Source: UBA6224 sp963800205
GTDB lineage: Bacteria > Patescibacteriota > Saccharimonadia > Saccharimonadales > UBA4665
NCBI GenBank assembly: GCA_963800205.1
Contig: CAWCZQ010000005.1
Coordinates: forward strand, 1 to 64,000
Direction: 5' to 3'
Length of the DNA stretch: 64,000 bases
Positions within the stretch are counted from its first letter, which is position 1. Each line of letters opens with the position of its first letter. A program made the translations under genes and the position numbers. The notes under the pieces were generated by a model. The model was not told the origin of the DNA, did no database searches, and saw nothing but the letters and a program-made list of their open reading frames with translations. This document shows positions 1 through 8,404 of the stretch, piece by piece.

Positions 1-72
1 CTCCGGGGACTGGATTCGAACCAGCGACCTAGTGGTTAACAGCCACCCGCTCTACCGCTGAGCTACCCCGGA
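1..72 (-). tRNA. tRNA-Asn (anticodon GTT)
   Basis: Read on the minus strand it folds as a complete cloverleaf: 7-bp acceptor TCCGGGG/CCCCGGA with discriminator G, D arm GCTC/GAGC, anticodon stem GGTGG/CCACT (one G-T pair) around loop CTGTTAA, and T arm GCTGG/CCAGT with loop TTCGAAT. The anticodon GTT reads Asn codons. CCA is not encoded. The gene begins at the window edge but is complete. Confidence 0.95.
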
Positions 73-80
73 TTAGCACA

Positions 81-138
81 TGAGACAAACCGGCGGTTTT
101 TCTCATCGCGCCGGCAAAAAGGTGCGACTTTTTGTCGG
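81..138. repeat. two adjacent hairpins upstream of tRNA-Asn
   Basis: The 167-bp gap between tRNA-Asn and the next gene holds two inverted repeats. At 81-105, TGAGA-c-AAACC pairs with GGTTT-t-TCTCA around a 3-nt loop. At 111-138, CCGGCAAAAAG pairs with CTTTTTGTCGG (one G-T pair) around a 6-nt loop. They lie downstream of the minus-strand glycosyltransferase gene and could help end its transcript, but neither has a clean T tail on the minus strand. They resemble the hairpin chains near smpB and tRNA-Gln in this window. No gene is seen in 73-239. Confidence 0.5.
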
Positions 139-239
139 GCTGCTCTTTTCCCTTTTATGAGAGACCTCAAGGGGTATGCAACAGAGAGGATTATATCCGA
201 AGAACCCTGTCCGCGCAAATACCTTTAAGAGAACTTTGG

Positions 240-1436
240 CTATAAATGCAGGGTAAGCTGATCGTCGCCTAATCTTTTGCGAAGTTTGCTAGTTTTAAAA
301 CGCACTGGGACTTCTTTGAGTTTGGTTGTTACGTAGGTGCGACCACGGCGGCGGTGTTGTTGAATGATGCTGCGGTAAGCTTCTTCGTAACCGGTAATCA
401 TACGATCGACCGAGAAGTGTGTCTTGACGTGGCGGCGGCAAGCTTCGCGCTTGATGTCGTCGATTTTATCGACGGCGCGGATCATTTCGCTGGTGCTATC
501 GACAATAAAGCCAGTGCGGCCATCGGCGATGACTTCTGGAACTGAGCCGCGGCGCATAGCCAAGACTGGTGTACCACAGGCCATGGCCTCCACCATGGTC
601 AGGCCGAATGGTTCTTCCCAAAAGATCGGCATGAGCAGAGCGCGTGCTTTTTGGTAGTAGTGCACTAATTGCTCGCGCTCTAATAGCCCAAGATATAAAA
701 TTTTGTCATTGAGGTGCGGTTTGACATGGGCGTCGAAGTACCACTGGTCGGCTTGCGACGTCTGCCCGATGATAATCAGACGGGATTTGGTCTGCTGGGC
801 CACCTGTATCGCCTCTTTGACGCCCTTGTACGGGGTTATGCGGCCGACAAATAGTAGGTAATCTTCGTGGGGATTGTTTTGGCGGAACAAGGTGGTGTCG
901 ACGCCGTTGTACACTGTCGCGGTGTAGTTAAGGTCGGGAGCACCGCGGCGTTGATTATCCGAGATAGAAATAAAATGCTGATTGGGTGAAGCGAAGGCTT
1001 CCATGGTTTCGGCCCGCAGGGTGTCGATTTCGTCGTGCAAGGTATAGACTACTGGTACTTTGGGATAGATTCGGGCGTAGGGCATGGCACTTTCCGGGTG
1101 ATGAAAATGGAGGATATCAAATTCACCTTTGTTGGCACGGCGGAACATGTCCTGGACTTGCACTTGGTCGTACAGGCCGGGGATGTAGTCCATAAACAAA
1201 TCTGAGCTATTGAGCAGCTCCTGCCATTCGGCATTGTTGGTGACTATCGGCCGCAAGCTGGGCGTGCGGACCGTGCTGACATTTACCGTGCTTCCCTGCC
1301 CGGCGTAAAAAGTTACTTTGTGGTGGCGTTTTTCGAGTTCTTCGCCGAGCAAACAAGCAATATCAAGCGGCGAATACATTATGTCGTTGGGGCGTGGTGC
1401 AGGTAAGATACTGCGCGCCATGGTAGCGATTCTCAT
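240..1436 (-). CDS. GT4-family glycosyltransferase
   Basis: A 398-aa retaining glycosyltransferase of the GT-B fold, presumably moving a sugar from a nucleotide-sugar donor to an envelope glycan or glycolipid; the acceptor cannot be told. The N-terminal half starts MRIATMARSILPAP. The C-terminal donor domain shows LLFVGRITPYKGV and the E-x7-E region EEPFGLTMVEAMACGTPV typical of GT4. A longer frame runs up to 1541, but its first 35 residues do not look like family sequence. The ATG at 1436 has AAGGAAA 11 nt upstream and begins the Rossmann core, so I chose it. It is divergent from the GH13 gene at 1544, which suggests a shared glucan-related role (inference). Confidence 0.85.
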   Translation of the reverse strand: MRIATMARSILPAPRPNDIMYSPLDIACLLGEELEKRHHKVTFYAGQGSTVNVSTVRTPSLRPIVTNNAEWQELLNSSDLFMDYIPGLYDQVQVQDMFRRANKGEFDILHFHHPESAMPYARIYPKVPVVYTLHDEIDTLRAETMEAFASPNQHFISISDNQRRGAPDLNYTATVYNGVDTTLFRQNNPHEDYLLFVGRITPYKGVKEAIQVAQQTKSRLIIIGQTSQADQWYFDAHVKPHLNDKILYLGLLEREQLVHYYQKARALLMPIFWEEPFGLTMVEAMACGTPVLAMRRGSVPEVIADGRTGFIVDSTSEMIRAVDKIDDIKREACRRHVKTHFSVDRMITGYEEAYRSIIQQHRRRGRTYVTTKLKEVPVRFKTSKLRKRLGDDQLTLHL

Positions 1437-1508
1437 ATAAATACCGGTTTCCTTCGTACCAAAACGCATTATTGCATGATTAAGAGGCGTTTTCAATTGC
1501 CGCCAGCT

Positions 1509-1537
1509 TTTATCGACGTCCGAAAGCTTGGTACAAT
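1509..1537 (+). promoter_or_regulatory. putative promoter of the GH13 gene, leaderless type
   Basis: A -10 box TACAAT lies at 1532-1537, with a weak -35 (TTTATC) 17 nt upstream. Only 6 nt separate the -10 box from the ATG at 1544, so a start point 7 nt downstream of the box would put the RNA 5' end at the start codon. No Shine-Dalgarno sequence is present. Confidence 0.45.
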
Positions 1538-1543
1538 ACAAGC

Positions 1544-3178
1544 ATGACCACTTTTAAATCGCCCTGGTTTTGCGGCACCGTCATGTACCAAATCTACCCG
1601 CGAAGCTATAAAGATTCTAATGGCGATGGTATTGGCGATTTGCCGGGCATAATAGAAAAACTAGAGTACCTAGAATGGCTGGGTGTTGATTCGGTGTGGC
1701 TGTCGCCGTTTTATCCCTCGCCAATGGCTGATTTTGGCTACGATGTGAGCGATTATCGTGATATCGACCCAATGTTTGGCACGATGAAAGATTTTCGGCG
1801 ACTGCTCAAGGAAGCCCATGCCCGCAACATTAACGTCATTATCGATTTTGTGCCGAACCATACCTCCGACGAGCACTCCTGGTTCAAAGAATCTCGCGCT
1901 TCGCGCACGAACGCGAAGCGCGATTGGTATATCTGGCGCGATGGCAAGCCTGATGGTTCGCCGCCCAATAACTGGCTAAGTATGTTTGGCGGCTCTGCCT
2001 GGAAGTTTGATACAGGCACCGGCCAATATTACTTGCACAGCTTTTTGGAACAACAGCCAGACCTGGATTGGGACAATCCAGAGGTACGTGCCGCCATGCT
2101 CGACAACATGCGGTTTTGGTTGGATTTGGGCGTCGATGGTTTCCGGATTGATGCGGTCAGCATGATCTCGAAAGACAAACGCCTGCGCGACGACCTGACG
2201 AATCTCGACTACCATAAAGGCAGTAACCCCTACCAAAAGCTGGAACATATCTATAGCCAGCAGGGCCATCGCTTGTTTGAATATTTGCGCGACATGGCGG
2301 AACTCCTCAAGTCATACAATAAAAAATTCATGGTTATCGAAGCTTATCCGGAAGAAGGAGCCTCCCCAAAAGAGGCCAAAGAGTATTACCAGCGTTACTA
2401 TGAACGGGTCGATCCGTCGGTGGCGGCACCGTTTAACTTTGAGGGTATCCTCGCGGATTGGGATGCTGAATACTACGGCGAATTTATTAGTGAATTTCAA
2501 AAAGGCATGCACCAAGATTTTGTGCCGGTATACTGCTTTGGCAACCATGACCAGAGCCGGCTGGCGACTCGGCTCGGTCGGCCGGCGGCACGATTGTCTG
2601 CCATGCTGCAGCTGACCTTGCCGGGCATGCCCACGATATATTACGGAGAAGAAGTTGGTATGGTAGACGGCACAATCCTGCCTAATCAGACCCAAGATCC
2701 CTTTGCGGCTGACCGGCCAGAACTAGGGCTTAACCGAGACCCTGAGCGGACACCAATGGTGTGGTCGCCAGAATATCATGCCGGTTTTACAACTGGTAAG
2801 CCGTGGCTGCCGATTAACAAGGATTACAAACATTGCAATGTAAATGTGCAGTCGGGAAATCCGGACTCATTCCTGGAACTGTATCGGTCGCTCTTGCACC
2901 TGCGCCGTTCTTCCCTGGCGCTCAAGCGTGGCGGTTTCCGGCTGCTGAAGCTCAAGGGTGGCGTACTGGCGTACCGGCGAATGTATGGAGATGAATCGTA
3001 TTTGGTGCTGCTCAATTTTCAAGACCGCACTCATGTCATCGAATCCGACAGCGTGCATGGTGAAATACTCTTGACCAGCCATGACCGCCATCTCATAGGA
3101 CAACAGACCGATGGTACCGTTCGCCTCGAGCCTCACCAAGGCCTGATAATCCACGAAACTACGCGGAGTCGCCAATAG
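1544..3178 (+). CDS. GH13 alpha-amylase family enzyme (alpha-glucosidase / oligo-1,6-glucosidase-like)
   Basis: A 544-aa cytosolic enzyme expected to cleave or transfer alpha-glucosidic bonds in malto-oligosaccharides, isomalto-oligosaccharides or trehalose. The (beta/alpha)8 barrel begins at once (GTVMYQIYPRSYKDSNGDG). The four GH13 regions are in order: DFVPNHTS (about 101-108), GFRIDAVS with nucleophile Asp203, VIEAYPEE with acid/base Glu266, and FGNHDQSR with Asp336. A C-terminal beta domain follows from about 470. There is no signal peptide. Length and motifs fit the oligo-1,6-glucosidase / alpha-glucosidase / trehalose synthase subfamilies; substrate is not resolved. Its 3' end overlaps the convergent ABC-F gene by 20 bp. 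Confidence 0.9.
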   Translation: MTTFKSPWFCGTVMYQIYPRSYKDSNGDGIGDLPGIIEKLEYLEWLGVDSVWLSPFYPSPMADFGYDVSDYRDIDPMFGTMKDFRRLLKEAHARNINVIIDFVPNHTSDEHSWFKESRASRTNAKRDWYIWRDGKPDGSPPNNWLSMFGGSAWKFDTGTGQYYLHSFLEQQPDLDWDNPEVRAAMLDNMRFWLDLGVDGFRIDAVSMISKDKRLRDDLTNLDYHKGSNPYQKLEHIYSQQGHRLFEYLRDMAELLKSYNKKFMVIEAYPEEGASPKEAKEYYQRYYERVDPSVAAPFNFEGILADWDAEYYGEFISEFQKGMHQDFVPVYCFGNHDQSRLATRLGRPAARLSAMLQLTLPGMPTIYYGEEVGMVDGTILPNQTQDPFAADRPELGLNRDPERTPMVWSPEYHAGFTTGKPWLPINKDYKHCNVNVQSGNPDSFLELYRSLLHLRRSSLALKRGGFRLLKLKGGVLAYRRMYGDESYLVLLNFQDRTHVIESDSVHGEILLTSHDRHLIGQQTDGTVRLEPHQGLIIHETTRSRQ

Positions 3179-4824
3179 CGACCGTATCGCCACCGATATT
3201 TTTGGCAAAGTAGCTATCGTGCGAGATATAGATAATAGCGCCATGGTAGCGAGCCAGCGCATCCTCGAGCTCTTCGATACTCGGCAGGTCGAGGTGGTTG
3301 GTCGGTTCGTCGAGGATGAGTAGCAGCGGATCGCCGAGCAGCATACGGATGAGCTGAAAGCGGGCTTTTTGGCCGCCGCTGAGCCGATCGATCGGTGTGT
3401 CACCATCGGTGGCGGGATTGAATAAAAATTCGCCGAGCAACTGCTTGATCTTTTGCTCGCCGACTTGCACGTCTTTTTCCAGACATGATTGTTCGATGGC
3501 ATCGTGGAGCGTCATGGTAAGGAATTTGCTGTCTATTTCCTGTTCGTACTGGCCGATGGTCATTTCCTTTTCGGTGGCGATGGTGCCGCTAAAACGTTGT
3601 ACCGCTGTCGTCGCTCCGATAGCTGCGGCAATGATGGCGTTGACGAGTGTGGTTTTGCCGGCCCCGTTGCGACCGTGCAGACGAAGGCGCTCGCCTTCCC
3701 GGAGGCTAAAGTTGATGCCGGCAAACAGTGGCTTGTCGTGATAACCGAGGCTGAGGTCGCGGGCTTCGACGAGCAGACGCGACGAGCGGCTAGCGGTGCT
3801 GCGGGTGGAGAGCTGAATGTTTTTGGCTTTGTACTTTTGGTAGGCGGTGCTGAGCTTGGGGTTGAGGTCTTCGACGTTTTCGCGGTCGATCCAGAATGAG
3901 GGGCGCTCGGCGCCAGAGAGTTTCTCGAGTTCGGCCTCGGCCTTTTCTTCTTGGGATTTGAAGCGTTTGATGGTGCCGGGGTCACGGGCCTTTTCTTTGA
4001 GGCGGCGGAAGCGGACGAGGTCGTCGGTGAGATTTTTGATGCGGCGCTGGATGAGATCGTATTCGTTGACCTGCGACGTGATTTGATTTTTGTTGATCGA
4101 CAAATAGTGATCGTAATTGCCTTTGAAGCGAGTAGGCCCGGCCGTTGCGGATTTCGATAATCTTATCGACGACGCCCAGCACATCACGGTCGTGGGTAAT
4201 GACGATGACGGCTTCGGGAGCGGCACTGAGCCACTTGATAAACGCAGCTTTGGCGACGTAATCCATGTGGTTGGTTGGTTCGTCGATAAGCGCCAAGTGG
4301 CCGCGGGCCCGTTGGACTTTGATGAGTTCGACCATGCGTTTTTGGCCGCCACTGAGTTGCCCGAGTTGGCGCTCGAGTAAGATCGGGTCTAGCTGATAGG
4401 CCTGCATGGATTGGGTGAGCTCGTCTTCTATTTGGAAGTAGCCTAACTGCGTAAAGCGCTCTAGGGCGTCGCTGTACCGTTGCAGCTTGCGGGTGTCATC
4501 GCCCATGTGTTCGGGGTATGTCGTAATGATGTGGTGGAGTTCGGCAAACTCTGGCAAGTCACCCTGAATGTATTCCAGGACTTGCTTGTCTTCGTGGCCG
4601 TGGTGTTCCTGTCGGCTGGCGATGATGGTGGCGCCACGCTTGAGGTCGACGGTGCCTTGAAAATCACTGTCATCACCCGTAATCATGTGCAGCAAGGTTG
4701 ATTTGCCGGTGCCGTTACGACCAATAAGCCCGACTATTTCGCCGGGCTGGACGTCGAACTTTAAATCATCGTACAAGGCGTTATAGCCGAATGATTTTTC
4801 GGTAATATCTACGTTTAACAGCAT
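3159..4824 (-). pseudogene. ABC-F family ATPase, interrupted by a one-base frameshift
   Basis: ABC-F proteins carry two ABC domains without membrane segments and act on the ribosome (translation factor or antibiotic protection). Domain 1 starts at 4824 (MLLNVDITEKSFGYN; Walker A GRNGTGKST; signature LSGGQKRMVEL; Walker B ALIDEPTNHMD). The linker and domain 2 lie in another frame (GRNGAGKTT, LSGGQKARFQ, LILDEPTNHLD) and end at 3159. The switch is at about 4136-4143: removing one G from the GGG run joins IIEIRNGR to PTRFKGNYDHYL, the expected linker. The joined product would be about 554 aa, normal for the family. An insertion-type sequence error seems more likely than true decay because both halves keep all catalytic motifs. 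Confidence 0.85.
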
Positions 4825-4943
4825 AAGGGTGAGTAAAAGTCGCTACTGCGGTGCGGCTAAAGTGGACGGCAGCTGGCGACATACAACCTCTGTATTCTAG
4901 CGACCTCTACCACAGAAGTAAACTAAACTACTGCCAAGATAGG

Positions 4944-7310
4944 TTATGGTGTGGTCGTACCGCCGCCATCGCTAGTACCGCTGGTGCCCCCAGTGCCAGT
5001 GCCAGTGCCATCGCTAGTGCCGGTACCGCTTCCGCCAGTAGAACCTCCGTCTGTGGTGCCACTACCGCCGCCTGTACCAGTACCGTCCGTAGTCCCACCA
5101 CCAGTGGAACCACTATCTGTGGTGCCACTACCGTCGTTCGTACCACTACCGGCACCCCCTGTGGTTGGGTCGGTTGTACCATCAGTGGGCGTTGGCTCGT
5201 CGGCACCACGACCACCGGCTTGATTGTCTTTTTTCTTGTTATCCTTCTTTTTGGTTTTGGTGTCTTCGGGCTTGGTTTTTTCTTGCTTCTTCGGCTGTAC
5301 GGCATTGCAGGTTTTGGTCGGTTCGCTGCCCTCAATGAAATACTCAGCGTATGTGTTGGTACCAGTGTTAACTGCCCTGGCCTCTTGACCTTCGCAGATG
5401 GAAATACGAATGATAGTGGATGGCTTCTGGAAGGACTTGGTGGGGATATCTTGCAGATAATCACTCATGGTTTGTTTCCAGATAACGCCAGCCGCACTAC
5501 CGCCTGCCAGACCTGTCATGGGTTCGTGCTCGTTGTTGCCAACCCATACACCAACAACGAGGTTTGGTACGAAGCCGATGGTCCAGGCATCGCGGCTATC
5601 GTTGGTGGTACCGGTTTTGAATGCCACATCATGCCCGGGAATGTTAAGCCGCGAACCATAGGTCGGAGCCCGAGCACTTTTGTCTGACAAAATGGAGTCG
5701 ATTAAATAGGCGGAACCTTTGCTTCTGACATCTTTGGCTTTCGAAGCATTTTTGTGTTGGAAGACGGTGTGGCCATATTTGTCTTGAATTTTGGTAACCA
5801 TAACACGCTCGTGTTGTTTGCCTTGGTTGGCGAAGGCGCTATAGGCGTGCACCATGTCGATGAGCCTGACTTCTGCCGTGCCGAGTGCCAGGGATAAGCC
5901 ATACTGCGATGGGTCGCCGTCGACCGAACTGAGGCCCATCTCGTGTGCGGCTTCAATAGCGTTGTCGACGCCCAGTTTTTGCATGACTTCGACAGCGGTT
6001 ACATTACGGGATTCGGCCAAGGCATTACGCAGGCGCATCTTGCCTTTGAACTGGTTGTCGTAATCGCGAGGTGAATACTTGCCGCCGAATGTCTTTTCGG
6101 AATCGTCCAGAATGGTAGCGGGCGTGACGATCTTTTCTTGGAGGGCTTTACTAAAGTAGATGGGTTTAAAGCTGGAGCCGGGTTGCCGAAGCGCCGTTGC
6201 CATATTGACTTGTCCAAAGTCGGGGTTGTTCCAGTCGACACTGCCAACGAGGGCGCGTATCTCTCCGCTGGTTGGATCTTCGGCAACCAGACTGGCGTTG
6301 CGGCCACCTAATGATTTCATGACGGCCACACGATCCTTCACGGTTTGTTCGGCCGTTTTTTGCCAGTCTAAATCGAGCGTCGTAGTGATTTGGTACCCCG
6401 ATCGGACTACCTTTTCTTCGCCATATTTCTTTTCGAGGTCTCGTATGATCATATTGGCAAAGTGCTGGGCATATGTTTGTTTAGTGCTTGAAGCATCGGC
6501 GTAGTGCAGTGGCTCAGCGAGAGCCTTGTCTCTATCTGATGCAGTCAGGTAGCCGGCCTCTACCATTTGGCCTAGTACGCGCTTTTGTTGCTTGACGGCA
6601 AGTTCCCGGTCGCCTGAAATCGGGGAGTAGGCGCTCGGTGCCGGCAGCAGCCCCACTAACATGCTGCTCTCGGCTACGGATAAATCGCCGGGTGATTTGC
6701 CAAAGTATGTTTTGGCTGCCGCATTTATGCCAAAGGCCCCTTCGCCGAAGTATACCGAGTTGAGATACATATCGAGGATTTCATCCTTGGAATACTTGCG
6801 TTCTACCGCAATCGCCATGGAGATTTCTTGGTACTTTCTGAAGTAGTTTTTGTTCGTCGACAGCAGACGATTTTTGACGAGTTGCTGTGTAATGGTGGAA
6901 CCGCCGTAAGCTGTGGCGCTCTTGTGCATCACGTCGGCGTAGGCTGCGCCTATAATTCCTTTTACTGAAAAGCCGGGGTGAGAATAAAACCCCTTATCTT
7001 CGCTGGCGATTAGGGCGTGTTCGAGGTTGTCGGATATCTTGCTGAGGGGTACATTGTCGTTGGAATTTACAGTGCCATATTCGTAAAACACTTTACCGTG
7101 GCGATCTTTGAGGACGTAGCCGGTACTGTTACGGTTCATTAATCGCTCACGGTCGGAAATATCATGGGCGTAGTACGCATAGGTTACGATGGGAGTAATA
7201 ATTAAGAACACCGCAATAATAGCCAGTCCAATGAGGACTCGTTTTTTGGTAAAGAGGGCTCGAAACTTCGAAAATGCCGCGCGCCATTGAATGTCTGAAA
7301 TACTCCTCAT
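4944..7310 (-). CDS. class A penicillin-binding protein (PBP1A-like transglycosylase/transpeptidase)
   Basis: A 788-aa bifunctional peptidoglycan synthase anchored in the membrane. A short basic cytoplasmic N-terminus and one membrane helix (about 25-48) precede the GT51 domain, with catalytic Glu104 in ASEDKGFYSHPGF and the GGSTITQQL motif near 137-145. The transpeptidase domain has SSFK (Ser379), SRN (434-436) and KTGT (565-568). A basic Lys-rich stretch near 675-697 leads into a Gly/Thr/Ser low-complexity tail from about 700 to the end, probably a wall-spanning or disordered extension. Low-complexity coding in this tail gives long false frames on the other strand. No clear Shine-Dalgarno site precedes the ATG at 7310. 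Confidence 0.95.
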   Translation of the reverse strand: MRSISDIQWRAAFSKFRALFTKKRVLIGLAIIAVFLIITPIVTYAYYAHDISDRERLMNRNSTGYVLKDRHGKVFYEYGTVNSNDNVPLSKISDNLEHALIASEDKGFYSHPGFSVKGIIGAAYADVMHKSATAYGGSTITQQLVKNRLLSTNKNYFRKYQEISMAIAVERKYSKDEILDMYLNSVYFGEGAFGINAAAKTYFGKSPGDLSVAESSMLVGLLPAPSAYSPISGDRELAVKQQKRVLGQMVEAGYLTASDRDKALAEPLHYADASSTKQTYAQHFANMIIRDLEKKYGEEKVVRSGYQITTTLDLDWQKTAEQTVKDRVAVMKSLGGRNASLVAEDPTSGEIRALVGSVDWNNPDFGQVNMATALRQPGSSFKPIYFSKALQEKIVTPATILDDSEKTFGGKYSPRDYDNQFKGKMRLRNALAESRNVTAVEVMQKLGVDNAIEAAHEMGLSSVDGDPSQYGLSLALGTAEVRLIDMVHAYSAFANQGKQHERVMVTKIQDKYGHTVFQHKNASKAKDVRSKGSAYLIDSILSDKSARAPTYGSRLNIPGHDVAFKTGTTNDSRDAWTIGFVPNLVVGVWVGNNEHEPMTGLAGGSAAGVIWKQTMSDYLQDIPTKSFQKPSTIIRISICEGQEARAVNTGTNTYAEYFIEGSEPTKTCNAVQPKKQEKTKPEDTKTKKKDNKKKDNQAGGRGADEPTPTDGTTDPTTGGAGSGTNDGSGTTDSGSTGGGTTDGTGTGGGSGTTDGGSTGGSGTGTSDGTGTGTGGTSGTSDGGGTTTP

Positions 7311-7412
7311 GGCACTCTAGTAAGCCACAAAAAAACGTCGAGAGGTATAAGAAATATTACTGTGACACAAATTTGCCGAATCGTCGCCTGGACGATTTAG
7401 CGTTTTTGTTGC

Positions 7413-7946
7413 CGCTAGCGCGGTTTCATCGCTCGGTTAGGCCCCTGGAGTCGCGTCGCGCTCTTTCAGAGTGCGCCGCTTGTATTGTGCATTCGCACAT
7501 ATATTCTTGCGGCGTGCTCGGAGTAAACTCCTGCGCACGTCCTCGATTATCGTATTTACATACGACCAACCGCTAGCGCGGTTTCATCGCTCGGTTAGCC
7601 TCGCGAGTCGCGTCGCGCTCTTTCAGAGTGCGCCGCTTGTATGGCTTTGCCATATATCTTCGCAGCGTGCTCGAAGCAAGCTTCTGCGCGCGCTACTCGC
7701 TATCGTATTTGCATACGACCAACCGCTAGCGCGGTTTCATCGCTCGGTTAGCCTCGCGAGTCGCGTCGCGCTCTTTCAGAGTGCGCCGCTTGTATGGCTT
7801 TGCCATATATCTTCGCAGCGTGCTCGAAGCAAGCTTCTGCGCGCGCTACTCGCTATCGTATTTGCATACGACCAACCGCTAGCGCGGTTTCATCGCTCGG
7901 TTAGCCTCGCGAGTCGCGTCGCGCTCTTTCAGAGTGCGCCGCTTGT
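7413..7946. repeat. tandem array of smpB 3'-end copies with hairpin-rich spacers
   Basis: The gap 7311-7878 is filled mainly by this array. Two copies of 153 bp (7571-7723 and 7724-7876) appear identical. A third partial copy (7877-7946) is the true 3' end of smpB, and a diverged copy of 158 bp lies at 7413-7570. Each unit holds the last 70 bp of smpB, including its stop codon, plus a spacer of about 83 bp made of small hairpins such as ATGGCtttGCCAT, GAAGCaaGCTTC and GTATttgcATAC. The diverged copy has different arm sequences that still pair (TGTGCattcGCACA, GGAGTaaACTCC). The unit length is a multiple of 3, so false frames stay open through it. At 7380-7397 a further hairpin (ATCGTC/GACGAT) ends the region. 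Confidence 0.9.
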
Positions 7947-8340
7947 CGTATTGTTTTTTGCCTTTGCCGACGGATATACGGAGTTTAATAAAGCGGCCTT
8001 GGGTAAGCATTTCGAGGGGTACGATGGTCCGGCCCTGCTGTTTGGCCGCGATAAGGGAGTCGATTTCGCGACGCTTAGCCAGGAGCTTCCGGGTACGGCG
8101 CTGTTCTTCTTCGCTGAGGGTTATGCCTTGGCTTTGCCCGACGAGAGCGTTAAGCAGAAACAACTCATTATCCTTGACGGTGACATAGGCGCCACGCAGG
8201 CTACCCTGCCCCATACGCAGCGATTTGGTCTCTTTGCCGGTAAGTTCTACGCCCACTACCAAAGAGTCGCCGAGCTCGTAATCGTGGCGGGCGCGACGGT
8301 TTTGGATAGATTTGGTTTGAGGGCGTTTCTTTTTGGCCAT
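7879..8340 (-). CDS. smpB: SsrA-binding protein SmpB
   Basis: A 153-aa partner of tmRNA in trans-translation, delivering it to stalled ribosomes. Family features are clear: N-terminal NRRARHDYEL, the beta-barrel stretch GVELTGKETKSLRMGQGSL, and the basic tail KGKKQYDKRRTLKERDA that reaches the decoding centre. A frame opens upstream at 8376, but MAKKKRPQTKSIQNRR at 8340 matches normal SmpB starts and lies 7 nt behind a -10 box. The last 70 bp, encoding the functional tail and stop codon, are copied in tandem downstream (7413-7876). No ssrA gene was recognised nearby. Confidence 0.95.
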   Translation of the reverse strand: MAKKKRPQTKSIQNRRARHDYELGDSLVVGVELTGKETKSLRMGQGSLRGAYVTVKDNELFLLNALVGQSQGITLSEEEQRRTRKLLAKRREIDSLIAAKQQGRTIVPLEMLTQGRFIKLRISVGKGKKQYDKRRTLKERDATREANRAMKPR

Positions 8341-8347
8341 GAGCAGT

Positions 8348-8398
8348 ATTGTAGAGGTGTTTTGCCTATCTGACAATCCGTTAAAACGATGGTAAAAT
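8348..8398. promoter_or_regulatory. divergent promoters of smpB and the 8405 hydrolase with overlapping -35 boxes
   Basis: The 64-bp gap carries two near-consensus promoters. Minus strand: -35 TTGTCA (8376-8371), 17-nt spacer, -10 TACAAT (8353-8348), 7 nt to the smpB ATG. Plus strand: -35 CTGACA (8370-8375), 17-nt spacer, -10 TAAAAT (8393-8398), 6 nt to the ATG at 8405. The -35 boxes occupy the same bases on opposite strands, so the two polymerases should exclude each other. Neither gene has room for a Shine-Dalgarno leader. Confidence 0.65.
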
Positions 8399-8404
8399 AT
8401 AGTT

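Noticed and set aside
4851..5687. A 278-aa plus-strand frame rich in Ser/Thr
   Set aside because: Antisense to the low-complexity tail of the penicillin-binding protein; its composition mirrors that tail.
7413..7946. CRISPR-like array of regular repeats
   Set aside because: The spacers are identical or related, units are 153 bp, and each contains a gene end. No cas genes are seen.
7471..8373. A 300-aa plus-strand open frame with internal repeats
   Set aside because: It lies antisense to smpB and stays open only because the tandem repeat unit is a multiple of three. No ribosome site.
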